The position numbers were made by a program, and so were the translations under genes. From Treponema sp. UBA4873 (GTDB taxonomy: Bacteria > Spirochaetota > Spirochaetia > Treponematales > Treponemataceae): DNA of 64,000 nt. The notes under the pieces are model-generated. The model searched no databases and was not told where the DNA came from. It saw only the letters and a list, made by a program, of their open reading frames with translations. Shown here piece after piece: positions 51,598-59,817 of the stretch; position 1 is the first letter of the stretch; each line of letters opens with the position of its first letter. The stretch lies in the NCBI GenBank assembly GCA_002399405.1, contig DHDP01000018.1, forward strand, positions 311,339 to 375,338, read 5' to 3'.

Positions 51598-52491
51598 ATG
51601 GTGGATCAGAAAATCATAACGCTGCTGACGCTGGCGAAAACAGGGAACTACACGAAAGCCGCGGACATCCTCTGCATAACGCAGCCTGCAGTAAGTCATC
51701 AGATCAGACTTCTTGAAGCGCAGTATGGAATCAAAATTTTTACGAAAGGCAGGAAGGGGCTCAAAACTACGCCGGAAGGCGACATACTGCTGGAATACGC
51801 ACGGAAAGCCGTGTCTCTCTCTGAGCGGGTAAAACAGGCAATCGAAGACAGCCGGAATTGCATACAGCGCTTCACTGTAGGCGTAACACCGACTCTTGGG
51901 GAAAGCATAGTATCGCAGATATTCGCACCGTACTGCAGGGAACATCCGGAGGCGCATATTGCCATCGTTACGCACAACCTCAAAAAAATCGGGAATATGC
52001 TGAAATTGGACGAAATAGACTGGGCTATCGTAGACGGCACTATACCAGGTGACGAGTATGCGTCCGTCCTCCTCGATACGGATTATCTGTGTCTGGTAGT
52101 TTCACCTATGCATAGATTTGCAAAAATGAAAACGGTATCTCTGTCTGAACTGAAGAAAGAAAAACTTATCATGCGTTCACCCAATACCGGTACCCGCACA
52201 TTATTTGAAAACCATCTGCTCAGCCGTTCCGAAGATATCAGAAATTTCAATATAATTATAGAGATAGACAATATTACGACAATAAAAGAGCTTGTCTCTT
52301 CAAATCTCGGTGTATCAATCATCGCTCACAGCGCCTGCAAGGCAGAAGAAGCTTCAGGCACTTTGGTTGTAGTGCCGATACAGAATCTTACAATGATCCG
52401 TGAAATCAACTGCATCTTCAGAAAAGACTCACGGCATATGGAAATACTGGAAGATATCGATAAAATCTATACGAATTCCGATAACATGTAA
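51598..52491 (+). CDS. LysR-family transcriptional regulator
   Basis: A 297-residue regulator with an N-terminal winged helix-turn-helix (TLAKTGNYTKAADILCITQPAVSHQIRLLEA, in part, residues 10-40) and a substrate-binding domain (about 90-297). AAGGA is placed before the ATG. LysR proteins usually control the divergent neighbour, here the antiporter, so a role in ion or pH response is a guess. An 8-bp hairpin TAATCAGT/ACTGATTA follows the stop (52492-52526) without a U-run. Confidence 0.9.
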   Translation: MVDQKIITLLTLAKTGNYTKAADILCITQPAVSHQIRLLEAQYGIKIFTKGRKGLKTTPEGDILLEYARKAVSLSERVKQAIEDSRNCIQRFTVGVTPTLGESIVSQIFAPYCREHPEAHIAIVTHNLKKIGNMLKLDEIDWAIVDGTIPGDEYASVLLDTDYLCLVVSPMHRFAKMKTVSLSELKKEKLIMRSPNTGTRTLFENHLLSRSEDIRNFNIIIEIDNITTIKELVSSNLGVSIIAHSACKAEEASGTLVVVPIQNLTMIREINCIFRKDSRHMEILEDIDKIYTNSDNM

Positions 52492-52642
52492 TAATCAGTC
52501 CGATATATCCCTGCACATACTGATTATGATGATGGCGTCTGGATTGTCCGGAAAACAGGATCTGCATACTGTTCGTTTTCCTGTGGTATTTTCAAACGAT
52601 TTGTAGTATTATTGTCGTATATCGATTTTAGGAGATTTAGTT

Positions 52643-52888
52643 ATGGTATCATTGATTGCCGGAATTATTCTTATTGCATTTACCGTGTTTTCGCTTCTGC
52701 CTTCATGCCCGCTCAACTGGGGTGTAGACGTACTTGCATTCCTCCGCGGAAGTCTCCCTGTCATTGCCGCTCTCATCGGCCTTATCTGCCTCTTTATCGG
52801 TGCGGCGGATATAAAGGACAAAAAGGAAGCCGCAAAAGAAGAAAAAGAAGCGCGCGACCGCGAATCTAAAGAAGAAAAGAAGGACTGA
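52643..52888 (+). CDS. Small two-helix membrane protein with charged tail
   Basis: An 81-residue protein with two hydrophobic helices (about 2-20 and 38-55) and a Lys/Glu-rich C-terminal tail of 25 residues that could form a coiled coil. AGGAG lies correctly before the ATG, which supports it as a real gene. I do not recognise the family. It precedes rplM by 137 bases, with a strong promoter between, so it is a separate unit. Confidence 0.72.
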   Translation: MVSLIAGIILIAFTVFSLLPSCPLNWGVDVLAFLRGSLPVIAALIGLICLFIGAADIKDKKEAAKEEKEARDRESKEEKKD

Positions 52889-52918
52889 TTGACATTCAGC
52901 CTCCAAAAAGGGTATAGT
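52889..52918 (+). promoter_or_regulatory. Promoter of rplM-rpsI
   Basis: TTGACA (52889-52894), 18 bases, TATAGT (52913-52918). The TTGACA overlaps the stop codon of the small membrane protein gene. Start of transcription is near 52925. Confidence 0.75.
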
Positions 52919-52920
52919 AT

Positions 52921-53020
52921 GCTTCCCCGTATATGGAAGCGGTGACTGCTCATCACTGATTCCTGTATTTTCTGTCGGATGCAAAGGCTGGAAATACGTA
53001 AAACTTTATTTTGTAAGGTA
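52921..53020 (+). promoter_or_regulatory. Structured leader of rplM
   Basis: A hairpin GCTTCC/GGAAGC (52921-52926 and 52935-52940) begins at about the transcription start, and a second, GTGA/TCAC, follows (52942-52956). The leader is about 100 bases long. Ribosomal protein L13 operons are autoregulated through their leaders in several bacteria, so this is a candidate; the similarity is positional only. Confidence 0.4.
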
Positions 53021-53025
53021 TATAC

Positions 53026-53454
53026 ATGAACACGATTTTCGTAAAAGAACCGGAACAGAAGCGCACATGGTACATCATCGACGCAGCCGGAAAACCGCTC
53101 GGACGCGTTGCTGCTAAAGCCGCACACATACTCCGCGGAAAGAACAAACCCACATTCGCAACAAACCAGAACATGGGTGATTACGTAATTATTATCAATG
53201 CAGGAAAAGTTGCAGTTACCGGCGGTAAGGAACAGAAAAAGATTTACTACAAATACACCGGTTTTGTCGGCAACCTGAAGCATCATAACTTTGAGACAAT
53301 GATTGAAAAACATCCTGAGGAGCCGCTTATTATTGCGATTAAAGGCATGCTCCCTCATACACGTCTCGGACGCGCTATGTTTGACAATGTAAAGATTTAT
53401 GGCGGTGCCGAGCATCCTCATAAAGCACAGAATCCGCAGCCTCTTGAAGTGTGA
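53026..53454 (+). CDS. rplM: Ribosomal protein L13
   Basis: A 142-residue large-subunit protein with the usual start (MNTIFVKEPEQKRTWYIIDA), GRVAAKAAHILRGK, NMGDYVIIINA, and the C-terminal LPHTRLGRAMFDNVKIYGG motif. AAGG lies upstream of the ATG. It pairs with rpsI, the standard L13-S9 operon. Confidence 0.98.
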   Translation: MNTIFVKEPEQKRTWYIIDAAGKPLGRVAAKAAHILRGKNKPTFATNQNMGDYVIIINAGKVAVTGGKEQKKIYYKYTGFVGNLKHHNFETMIEKHPEEPLIIAIKGMLPHTRLGRAMFDNVKIYGGAEHPHKAQNPQPLEV

Positions 53455-53467
53455 GTAGGAGTTTTAA

Positions 53468-53860
53468 ATGGTAAAGAATTTGGCAATCGGTACAGGCAGA
53501 AGAAAGACAGCTGTAGCCCGCGTATTCGTCCGCGAAGGCTCAGGTAAAATTGTTGTTAACGGAAAAGATGCAAAAGAGTATTTTGATACGGACGAACAGG
53601 TGCAGGTTGTTCATCAGCCGCTTCTCGTCACTTCCAACGACAACAAATACGACATCATGATCAACGTTATAGGCGGCGGTCTTAACGGTCAGGCGGCTGC
53701 GTGCCTTCACGGCATTTCACGCGCGCTTGTTCAGATCGATCAGGATTCACGTACGGCGCTGAAATCAAACGGATATCTTACCCGCGATTCCCGCATGGTC
53801 GAACGCAAAAAGTATGGCCAGAAAGGCGCCCGCAGAAGATTCCAGTTCAGCAAGCGCTAA
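53468..53860 (+). CDS. rpsI: Ribosomal protein S9
   Basis: A 130-residue small-subunit protein. The N-terminal GTGRRKTAVARVF and the C-terminal DSRMVERKKYGQKGARRRFQFSKR (in part) tail that reaches the P-site tRNA are both present. It follows rplM after 13 bases with AGGAG before the ATG. recX follows within three bases. Confidence 0.98.
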   Translation: MVKNLAIGTGRRKTAVARVFVREGSGKIVVNGKDAKEYFDTDEQVQVVHQPLLVTSNDNKYDIMINVIGGGLNGQAAACLHGISRALVQIDQDSRTALKSNGYLTRDSRMVERKKYGQKGARRRFQFSKR

Positions 53861-53863
53861 AAC

Positions 53864-54490
53864 TTGGTTATTTCTGCAGCAGAGCAGGTTTCTCCCGGGC
53901 GTATTAAAATTGCAACCGCGGACGGACCTGCTTTTTTTATACGTACAGTTTATTTGCAGTGCGTCGATCCCGAACTGATTATCCCGGCTGCGGAATTCTC
54001 CGGCGAAGAAGAGCAGGATGTGCTCGATGCAGGTCTGTGCTATGCCGCCGAATCGAAGGCCTCTGCGTATCTTGCGCGCGCGGAACAGTCCCGCTTCGGT
54101 CTGTCGCGCAAGCTCGTTTCCAAAGGCATGGAGAAGCAGTATATAGACAAAGCGCTTGATTATCTGAAGAATGCACGCTTTCTTTCCGATTCGCGGTATG
54201 CATCAGCATGGCTTAACTGCAGAAAAGCAGCGCATCATGAAGGACGTATACGCCTTGCAGCGGAGCTTGCATCGAGAGGAATCGACAGGCATACTGCCGA
54301 GGACGCGCTCAACGAATATTTTGAGGAAAATCCTGAAGACGGGGAGTGCAGAAAGGCTGTGGAAAAATGTATGCGGCGCGGAATGGATTACGACAAAACC
54401 GTACATTGTCTTATTCAGCACGGATTTTCACCGGGAATGACGGCAGCAGTGATGGATACTTTCACATATCAGGAGAAAAAAAGTAGATAA
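53864..54490 (+). CDS. recX: RecX-family regulatory protein
   Basis: RecX proteins bind RecA filaments and limit recombination. The 208-residue protein is built of three-helix repeats, for example YLARAEQSRFGLSRKLVSKGM, ALDYLKNARFLSDSRYASAWL and IRLAAELASRGI. The first 40 residues are a beta-like extension. The start is uncertain: TTG at 53864 is the first codon after the rpsI stop and has no clear ribosome site, so translation may depend on coupling. recA is not next to it, which is unusual but known. Confidence 0.82.
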   Translation: MVISAAEQVSPGRIKIATADGPAFFIRTVYLQCVDPELIIPAAEFSGEEEQDVLDAGLCYAAESKASAYLARAEQSRFGLSRKLVSKGMEKQYIDKALDYLKNARFLSDSRYASAWLNCRKAAHHEGRIRLAAELASRGIDRHTAEDALNEYFEENPEDGECRKAVEKCMRRGMDYDKTVHCLIQHGFSPGMTAAVMDTFTYQEKKSR

Positions 54491-54546
54491 AATCCGGAAA
54501 AAAGGTTATAATAAAATATCTGTTTCTGCAAAAGGTGAGAATTACA

Positions 54547-55155
54547 ATGTCAAAGAAAATTGAAAAACCGGTGATTTACTCGGCACTTGAAGTTGCGAAT
54601 ATCTGCGGAGTTGTTAATCAGACCGCTATAAACTGGATAAACAACGGGTATCTTAAGGCCTTCAAAACACCGGGCGGTCAGTACCGTGTTTATCCTGACG
54701 ACCTTGTCGATTTTATGAGCGGCCGCAATATGCATATTCCGATGAAGCTGCTCAGTTCGTGCACGAACAGGGCGGCATATAATTCAGGAACAATGCTTGT
54801 CATCGACGATGACAAGACATTTAATACGCTCATAGCAAGTTTTATCCGCAGCCGATTTCCTTCTCTTGAAGTACTTCAGGCATATGACGGTTTTGATGCC
54901 GGCGTCCAGCTTTTTTCGAAGCGGCCGCGCTGCATTATACTTGATCTTGATTTGCCCGGAGTCGACGGTTTTGAATTGTGCCGCAAAATCAACGAAAACA
55001 AAGAATACGGAAAGCCGGCAGTTATCGTCGTTACGGCGCTTCAGAGCGTCGAGGATGAGAAGAAAATCGAGGAGCTGGGAATCGTCAAATTTTTCAGAAA
55101 ACCGCTCAAACTCGACGAACTTGCCGCGGTAATAGACGCGGTATTCAAAGATTAA
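54547..55155 (+). CDS. Response regulator with N-terminal excisionase/MerR-like DNA-binding domain
   Basis: A 202-residue regulator with reversed domain order. Residues about 8-58 are a MerR/excisionase-type helix-turn-helix (YSALEVANICGVVNQTAINWINNGYL, in part, and KTPGGQYRVYPDDLVDF). Residues 82-202 are a receiver: acidic pair D87-D88, phospho-acceptor D133 (LDLDLPGVDG), T163 and K185. All phosphorylation residues are present. I start it at ATG 54547, with GGTGAG before it; a GTG at 54535 is inside that site. No histidine kinase is nearby. Targets are unknown. Confidence 0.9.
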   Translation: MSKKIEKPVIYSALEVANICGVVNQTAINWINNGYLKAFKTPGGQYRVYPDDLVDFMSGRNMHIPMKLLSSCTNRAAYNSGTMLVIDDDKTFNTLIASFIRSRFPSLEVLQAYDGFDAGVQLFSKRPRCIILDLDLPGVDGFELCRKINENKEYGKPAVIVVTALQSVEDEKKIEELGIVKFFRKPLKLDELAAVIDAVFKD

Positions 55156-55168
55156 GCAGACCGTACGC

Positions 55169-56188
55169 TTATTTTATGTATATATACGCCGGATAGGGAA
55201 TGTCCGGCCGGATTTCGTCGGCGAGGGCCTGCGGCAGACCGAGCCTGCTCAGCGTCGTGCTGCCGGTAAGGCGGGTTGCCGCTCCCGAGAGGATGTCGAA
55301 AAAGTTTTCGCTCCTTTTATAACGGTACGTGATGACCTTTGCCGTGCCGATTGTTGCCCGTTCCGAAAGATTTGACACAGCGTCGTCCCATGAACCGATG
55401 TGGTCGATCAGGCCGTTCTTCTGTGCCTGGGCTGCTGTATAAATGCGTCCGTCGGCCAGCTTTTTTACGTCGGCAGGCTTCATACCGCGGCTTTCGGCGA
55501 CAATACCGGTAAACTGCTCATACGCTTCGTCGGCGACGGACTGCATGATGGCGCGCTGTTCGTCGGTCAGCGGACTGTTGTAGTTGAGCATGTTCTTGTT
55601 TTTCCCCGCAGTGATTGTCTCGGATTTTACGCCGAGTTTTTTGAGCAGTTCCGTCGCATCGATCGATTCCCCTGCAATGACGCCGATGGAACCGGTGAGT
55701 GTGTTGCGGTTTGCATAGATGCTGTCGGCCGCGCATGCGATATAGTATCCGCCGGAAGCTGCGAGCGGCCCCATGTACGCGTATACGGTTTTACCGGTTT
55801 TTTTATAGTCGCAGAGCGCGAGATACACTTCATCGGCCTGATAAACGCCGCCGCCTGGCGAGTTGATGTACAGCAGAATCGCCTTGTTGTTTTCGTCGTA
55901 GATAAGCGCGTTGATTGTTGAGAGCAGCCATTCCTGATTGTACGTTTTATTTGCGTCTTCGATAGTGCCTTCAATATATAACGCCGCTATATACTGTTTT
56001 CTGAGTTTTCTCACGGGTTCGGCATCCCTGAAAAAGATGCGTTTCTGCGAAGGTTCCAGAGCCGGATTGCCTGTAGCGTTCGTCCCGCTGCCTGTCGATT
56101 CGTATACTCCGATTCCGGCTATTGCTGCGGTGATAATCAGAATGACGACAAAGACGACGATTCCCGTTTTTTTTGATTTTCGTGACAT
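55169..56188 (-). CDS. sppA: Signal peptide peptidase SppA
   Basis: A 339-residue membrane-anchored serine protease that clears leftover signal peptides. It has one N-terminal helix (about 8-28). The Ser-Lys dyad is S145 (GPLAASGGYY) and K196 (TAGKNKNML), equivalent to the Bacillus enzyme. SPGGGVYQADE is the substrate-side loop. It is a short single-domain form. It is 10 bases downstream of a DUF975 membrane protein gene on the same strand. Confidence 0.94.
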   Translation of the reverse strand: MSRKSKKTGIVVFVVILIITAAIAGIGVYESTGSGTNATGNPALEPSQKRIFFRDAEPVRKLRKQYIAALYIEGTIEDANKTYNQEWLLSTINALIYDENNKAILLYINSPGGGVYQADEVYLALCDYKKTGKTVYAYMGPLAASGGYYIACAADSIYANRNTLTGSIGVIAGESIDATELLKKLGVKSETITAGKNKNMLNYNSPLTDEQRAIMQSVADEAYEQFTGIVAESRGMKPADVKKLADGRIYTAAQAQKNGLIDHIGSWDDAVSNLSERATIGTAKVITYRYKRSENFFDILSGAATRLTGSTTLSRLGLPQALADEIRPDIPYPAYIYIK

Positions 56189-56198
56189 AGTTGTTTCC

Positions 56199-56927
56199 TT
56201 ACTGTTTCAGGTCTTCCGCCGTAATGACCTGTGTTTCAAGTGCATGTTTCATGAGACCGTGGTACGCGTTTGTCATGGACATATTGATGTAGGGAATAAG
56301 CCAGATGAAGCCGATTCCGCAGGTGAGGCAGGCGAGGAATCCCCAGCCTATAAAACTCAGCCACATCACGAAGATATCCCATTTAAAACCGTTTGTAATC
56401 CGTTTGCTTATATTGAGCGCCTTCGGCACTGATATTTCGGGAAATTCTGCGACGATAAAGTACGTCTGGGAATAGGCAACTGTTTTGACGATTCCCGGAA
56501 TGATGAACAGAAGCGTCCAGAGAATAATCCACAGATACATCCACAGAGAGGCAAGAATCGCACGCCACCAGTTACCGAATCCTTCCATAAAGTCGCCGAA
56601 ACGGACGGGCTCGGGACTGCGCGACATTTTAAGATATACGTGATACTGGGCCATGGTGATTATCGCCGTAATGAAAAATGATACCCAGCTGCATATACGT
56701 TCAAGCGGCGTTTCTTTATAGGATGCCGCAACCTGTCTGTACATTGTCCAGAAATTCGACGCGGCTGCCGCGCCCTGTGCCTCAATACTGTCCGCCAGAT
56801 TCCGCATGTAGGGAACTTCCAGCAGTACCGTGATTACGAAAGCAATAAGCGTCATTACCACCGGCAGAGTCCAGCGTTTTTTCAGCTGAATACGCGCGAA
56901 TTCCTTGTATTTTGCTCTGTTGAACAT
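56199..56927 (-). CDS. DUF975-family integral membrane protein
   Basis: A 242-residue protein with five to six membrane helices and the DUF975 pattern: N-terminal RAKYKEFARIQLKKRW, a middle FGDFMEGFGNWWRAILASLWM, and C-terminal YSQTYFIVAEFPEISVPKALNISKRITNGFKWDIF. The family function is unknown. It is probably co-transcribed with sppA, so a role in membrane protein quality control could be imagined, but only the proximity supports this. Confidence 0.85.
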   Translation of the reverse strand: MFNRAKYKEFARIQLKKRWTLPVVMTLIAFVITVLLEVPYMRNLADSIEAQGAAAASNFWTMYRQVAASYKETPLERICSWVSFFITAIITMAQYHVYLKMSRSPEPVRFGDFMEGFGNWWRAILASLWMYLWIILWTLLFIIPGIVKTVAYSQTYFIVAEFPEISVPKALNISKRITNGFKWDIFVMWLSFIGWGFLACLTCGIGFIWLIPYINMSMTNAYHGLMKHALETQVITAEDLKQ

Positions 56928-56992
56928 ACGTCTTCTCCTGATTTGGTCGTCGATGATTATTTATCGTAGAACATTATGAATGCACCGTCAAG

Positions 56993-57595
56993 TTAAGCGC
57001 CTGCAGCGGCAAGCATCTCGTTGTAATATCTGCTTTCTACCGCCGAAAGAGGAATGCCGCATCGTACGAACAGCCCTTCGATGCACCTGCGTGCTGCTGC
57101 GACTGATTTTTCGTCTTCCGTACCGCTCAGTATCTCGATCTCAAGAAAATCGCCGAGCGGCGGCACCGTGCACAGTTCGATATGCGCTTTTCCTTCGTCG
57201 GCAGGTGCATACCAGCCTTCCGTAATTTTATGCTTCGTGCGGGCAACAGTGAATCCCGCATCTGCGAGAAGCGCTTCAAGCGCGGAACTGTCCGACAGCG
57301 TGCATTCCCTTTCATCGTTGACTTCAATCGGAGTGCCGCCTGCGCCCATTCGCTGTTCCTTCCGCTTGTAGGTAAAAATGACGCTGGTCCGCACTGAATT
57401 TCCGGTTTCGCGCGTCTCCCTCCTGATGCGGCAGCTCAGATAACCGCCGTTGTCCGAGGCCGCGCGTCCGTCCGCCGGCAGATGATAGTATGTGTCTTTT
57501 TTATCGGCTTTTCCGTCGTACTCCGCAAATGCATTCAGCGTTTCAATAACGTGCCTGCGGTCGGCGACGTGGGCTTTCAGTTCTATTTCGTACAT
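56993..57595 (-). CDS. CYTH-domain protein (class IV adenylate cyclase-like)
   Basis: A 200-residue protein of the CYTH fold, which binds triphosphates within a beta tunnel. The start at ATG 57595 gives MYEIELKAHV, where the ExExK motif reads EIELK; GTG at 57613 would add six residues. Other pieces are YLSCRIRRET, FTYKRKE and HIELCTVPPLGDFLEIEIL with paired acidic residues for metal. It may be a class IV adenylate cyclase or a triphosphatase; the sequence does not decide. Confidence 0.82.
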   Translation of the reverse strand: MYEIELKAHVADRRHVIETLNAFAEYDGKADKKDTYYHLPADGRAASDNGGYLSCRIRRETRETGNSVRTSVIFTYKRKEQRMGAGGTPIEVNDERECTLSDSSALEALLADAGFTVARTKHKITEGWYAPADEGKAHIELCTVPPLGDFLEIEILSGTEDEKSVAAARRCIEGLFVRCGIPLSAVESRYYNEMLAAAGA

Positions 57596-57655
57596 GCGGA
57601 TATAGTAATACACTTTGCAGGATTATGGTATAACCCTGAATAGTCCCGAAAAACA

Positions 57656-57687
57656 TCTGCAAAAATACACGAATGTATTTTTGCAGA
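57656..57687. repeat. Perfect 14-bp hairpin between divergent genes
   Basis: TCTGCAAAAATACA (57656-57669), loop CGAA, TGTATTTTTGCAGA (57674-57687). It lies between the start of the CYTH gene (minus) and the start of dus (plus), where no terminator is needed. It could be a binding site for a dimeric regulator of both promoters or a leader structure. Confidence 0.7.
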
Positions 57688-57759
57688 CCAAAGTCGCGTA
57701 TTCGTGCGCTTGCCTGATTACGCTTCTGCTCGGGCTGAAACTTTTTTCGTACTTTATGG

Positions 57760-57765
57760 TATATT
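57760..57765 (+). promoter_or_regulatory. Possible -10 box of dus
   Basis: TATATT (57760-57765) preceded by TGG is an extended -10. No good -35 is seen. Its start of transcription would be near 57772, only a few bases before the ATG. Confidence 0.35.
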
Positions 57766-57774
57766 AGTTACATA

Positions 57775-58785
57775 ATGAAACTGATTTGCGCTCCTATGGC
57801 GACGCTTACGCATGCCGGATTCAGATGTATTGTGGAAAAATTCGGCGGATGCGACGAGTATTATACGGAGATGATAAACGCCGGCTCGTTCGTGAACGGC
57901 GGACCGTTTGAGAAATATTACGTCATTCCCGATCCGGTCCCCTCTAAAGTCGTCTGGCAGCTGACAGGAAAGGATACTGCGCATATGGCGCAGGCCGCTG
58001 CAATGCTTGCGCTTCTTCCCGGTATAGGCGTAGACATAAATATGGGGTGTTCCGCACCGGACATCATGAACAGCGGGGCTGGTGTTTCGTGGATGCTGAA
58101 GCCTGTGGAAGAAACCCGTGAAATGGTGCGTGAAGTAAAGGCTGCGCTGCGGACTGCGGATGAACGCGGCGGTGCCGGACGGCGGCTGTCGGTAAAGCTC
58201 CGTCTCGGCGGCGAAGATTTTACCGACGACGGTTTCTTTGCCTTTACCGACATGCTTGTTTCCGAAGGGGTGATGCAGCTCGCGCTTCATCCTCGCACGA
58301 GCAGGGAAAAGTACCGCCTGCCGCCGCGCTGGGAGTACGTCGAACGTCTTGCCCTCCGGTATGAAGGGGAGAGGGTGACTGTCGTGCTGAACGGAGCTGT
58401 GCACGACGAGCAGTCCATGAATGCGGCTCTTGCTGCCGCCCCCCACTGCGGCGGCATTATGATTGCGCGCGGGGCGGCCGAGTATCCGTGGATTTTTGCG
58501 GAGCTCGGCGCTGCGCTGAATCACACGCGCTTTGCCTGTACGATTGACCGAGAACGGACTGCGCTCGACTTCATCGACATGCTGGAGAAGTATCAGCCAG
58601 AGGAATTCCTGAAGACACGGATGCAGCGTTTTTTTGCATATTACTGCCTCGGGTTTTCGTTTGCTCATTATTTCCAGACTCAAATGCTCAACGCGAAGAG
58701 TCCCGACGATGCGCGTGAACGCGTGAGGGATTATTTCAGGCGCGAAGCGGGCGATAAATTGTTAATCAGTAATTCCGGAGTTTAA
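57775..58785 (+). CDS. tRNA-dihydrouridine synthase (Dus family)
   Basis: A 336-residue flavoenzyme that reduces uridines in tRNA. The N-terminal FMN-binding start is LICAPMATLTHAGFR. The catalytic cysteine is C92 in DINMGCSAPDIMNSGAG; the usual proline after it is replaced by serine. SVKLRLG and LALHPRTSREKY are the substrate and phosphate loops. No ribosome site is seen before the ATG. It is followed two bases later by an exonuclease gene. Confidence 0.9.
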   Translation: MKLICAPMATLTHAGFRCIVEKFGGCDEYYTEMINAGSFVNGGPFEKYYVIPDPVPSKVVWQLTGKDTAHMAQAAAMLALLPGIGVDINMGCSAPDIMNSGAGVSWMLKPVEETREMVREVKAALRTADERGGAGRRLSVKLRLGGEDFTDDGFFAFTDMLVSEGVMQLALHPRTSREKYRLPPRWEYVERLALRYEGERVTVVLNGAVHDEQSMNAALAAAPHCGGIMIARGAAEYPWIFAELGAALNHTRFACTIDRERTALDFIDMLEKYQPEEFLKTRMQRFFAYYCLGFSFAHYFQTQMLNAKSPDDARERVRDYFRREAGDKLLISNSGV

Positions 58786-58787
58786 TT

Positions 58788-59699
58788 ATGAATGATTCGT
58801 ATTTGTTTTTCGACATTGAATGCGCGAACTGCTTCAACGGCGAAGGTAAGATGTGTTCTTTCGGCTATGTGCTCACCGACGGCAGTTTCACAGTTCTCGA
58901 TTCGCAGGATATTGTCATGAATCCGCAGGCGGAGTTCGACTGGTATCTGTTTTCACCGAAGAACAGGTGCCCGCTTGCATATTCGAAAGAATATTTCCGC
59001 AGTCAGCGTACGTTCGAGAACTGGTACAAACCCATAAAGGAGCTGCTCACCGCGCCGTACCGCAGAATAATCGGGTTTTCCTCCTCCAACGACGTTAATT
59101 TTGTCATTACTGCGTGCAAACGCTACGGACTGCCGCTTATAAACTTTGCGGCATACGACGCGGAGCCGATGCTCAACAACGCGAACGGCGAACGCAAAGG
59201 TCTTGAGGCGTGGGCCGAATACTATCACGTTGATACATCCGAACTGCGCGCGCACCGCAGCTGCGACGACGCAATGATGACGATGCTCGTCGTAAAAGCT
59301 CTTTGCGGGGCCCAAAATACCGGTATCGGAACGCTGCTTGAAAAGAACCGCGGCACGCTGCTCTCGGTGGAAAAAGCCGAGGCGCAGATGATTGAGCGAA
59401 AACGGCGCAACGAAATCATGGGGAAAATAGAGGAATTGTACGGTAAGAAAAACAGACAGCCGCATTCGATCGTGCTCGGCGGAGAACTGTATTCTATCGG
59501 ATTCAAGATGAAGGGCGACATAGACGAGGCATACCGTATTGCGCGCCTCGTGTACGACAACGGCGGTATGCTCAGCAAGCGGCTGAAGGGCACCGGTACG
59601 CTTATACTTGCGGACGACGAAATACGTCCCGACGCACGCAGCGACAGGAGTATAAAGGCAATATCAAAAAGCGATTTCTGCAGTCTTGTCGGAAAATGA
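58788..59699 (+). CDS. DnaQ-like 3'-5' exonuclease
   Basis: A 303-residue protein with an N-terminal DEDDh exonuclease domain. D9 and E11 (FFDIECAN) are motif I, D102 (SSNDVNF) is motif II, and H156 with D161 (AHRSCDDAMM) is motif III. The C-terminal 130 residues contain a charged helix and GGELYSIGFKMKGD, which I cannot assign. GGAG lies upstream of the ATG. It is likely co-transcribed with dus. A role in RNA or DNA turnover is open. Confidence 0.85.
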   Translation: MNDSYLFFDIECANCFNGEGKMCSFGYVLTDGSFTVLDSQDIVMNPQAEFDWYLFSPKNRCPLAYSKEYFRSQRTFENWYKPIKELLTAPYRRIIGFSSSNDVNFVITACKRYGLPLINFAAYDAEPMLNNANGERKGLEAWAEYYHVDTSELRAHRSCDDAMMTMLVVKALCGAQNTGIGTLLEKNRGTLLSVEKAEAQMIERKRRNEIMGKIEELYGKKNRQPHSIVLGGELYSIGFKMKGDIDEAYRIARLVYDNGGMLSKRLKGTGTLILADDEIRPDARSDRSIKAISKSDFCSLVGK

Positions 59700-59778
59700 G
59701 GGAAAAGAAGCGCCTGACCGGAAACGCGCTCATTGCTACTGACATGATTTTATGTTATCCTGAAACTTATAATATTTA

Positions 59779-59800
59779 CTCACTGCAAACCGGTAGTGAG
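59779..59800 (+). promoter_or_regulatory. Leader hairpin and promoter area of glyS
   Basis: CTCACT (59779-59784) pairs with AGTGAG (59795-59800) around a 10-base loop, just upstream of AGGAG. A TATAAT lies at 59768-59773 but with a poor -35. No T-box motif is present in this 118-base gap. Confidence 0.4.
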
Positions 59801-59817
59801 ACCAGGAGTTACTAATT

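Noticed and set aside
59700..59817. T-box leader of glyS
   Set aside because: The gap is only 118 bases and lacks the conserved T-box sequence and a terminator/antiterminator pair.
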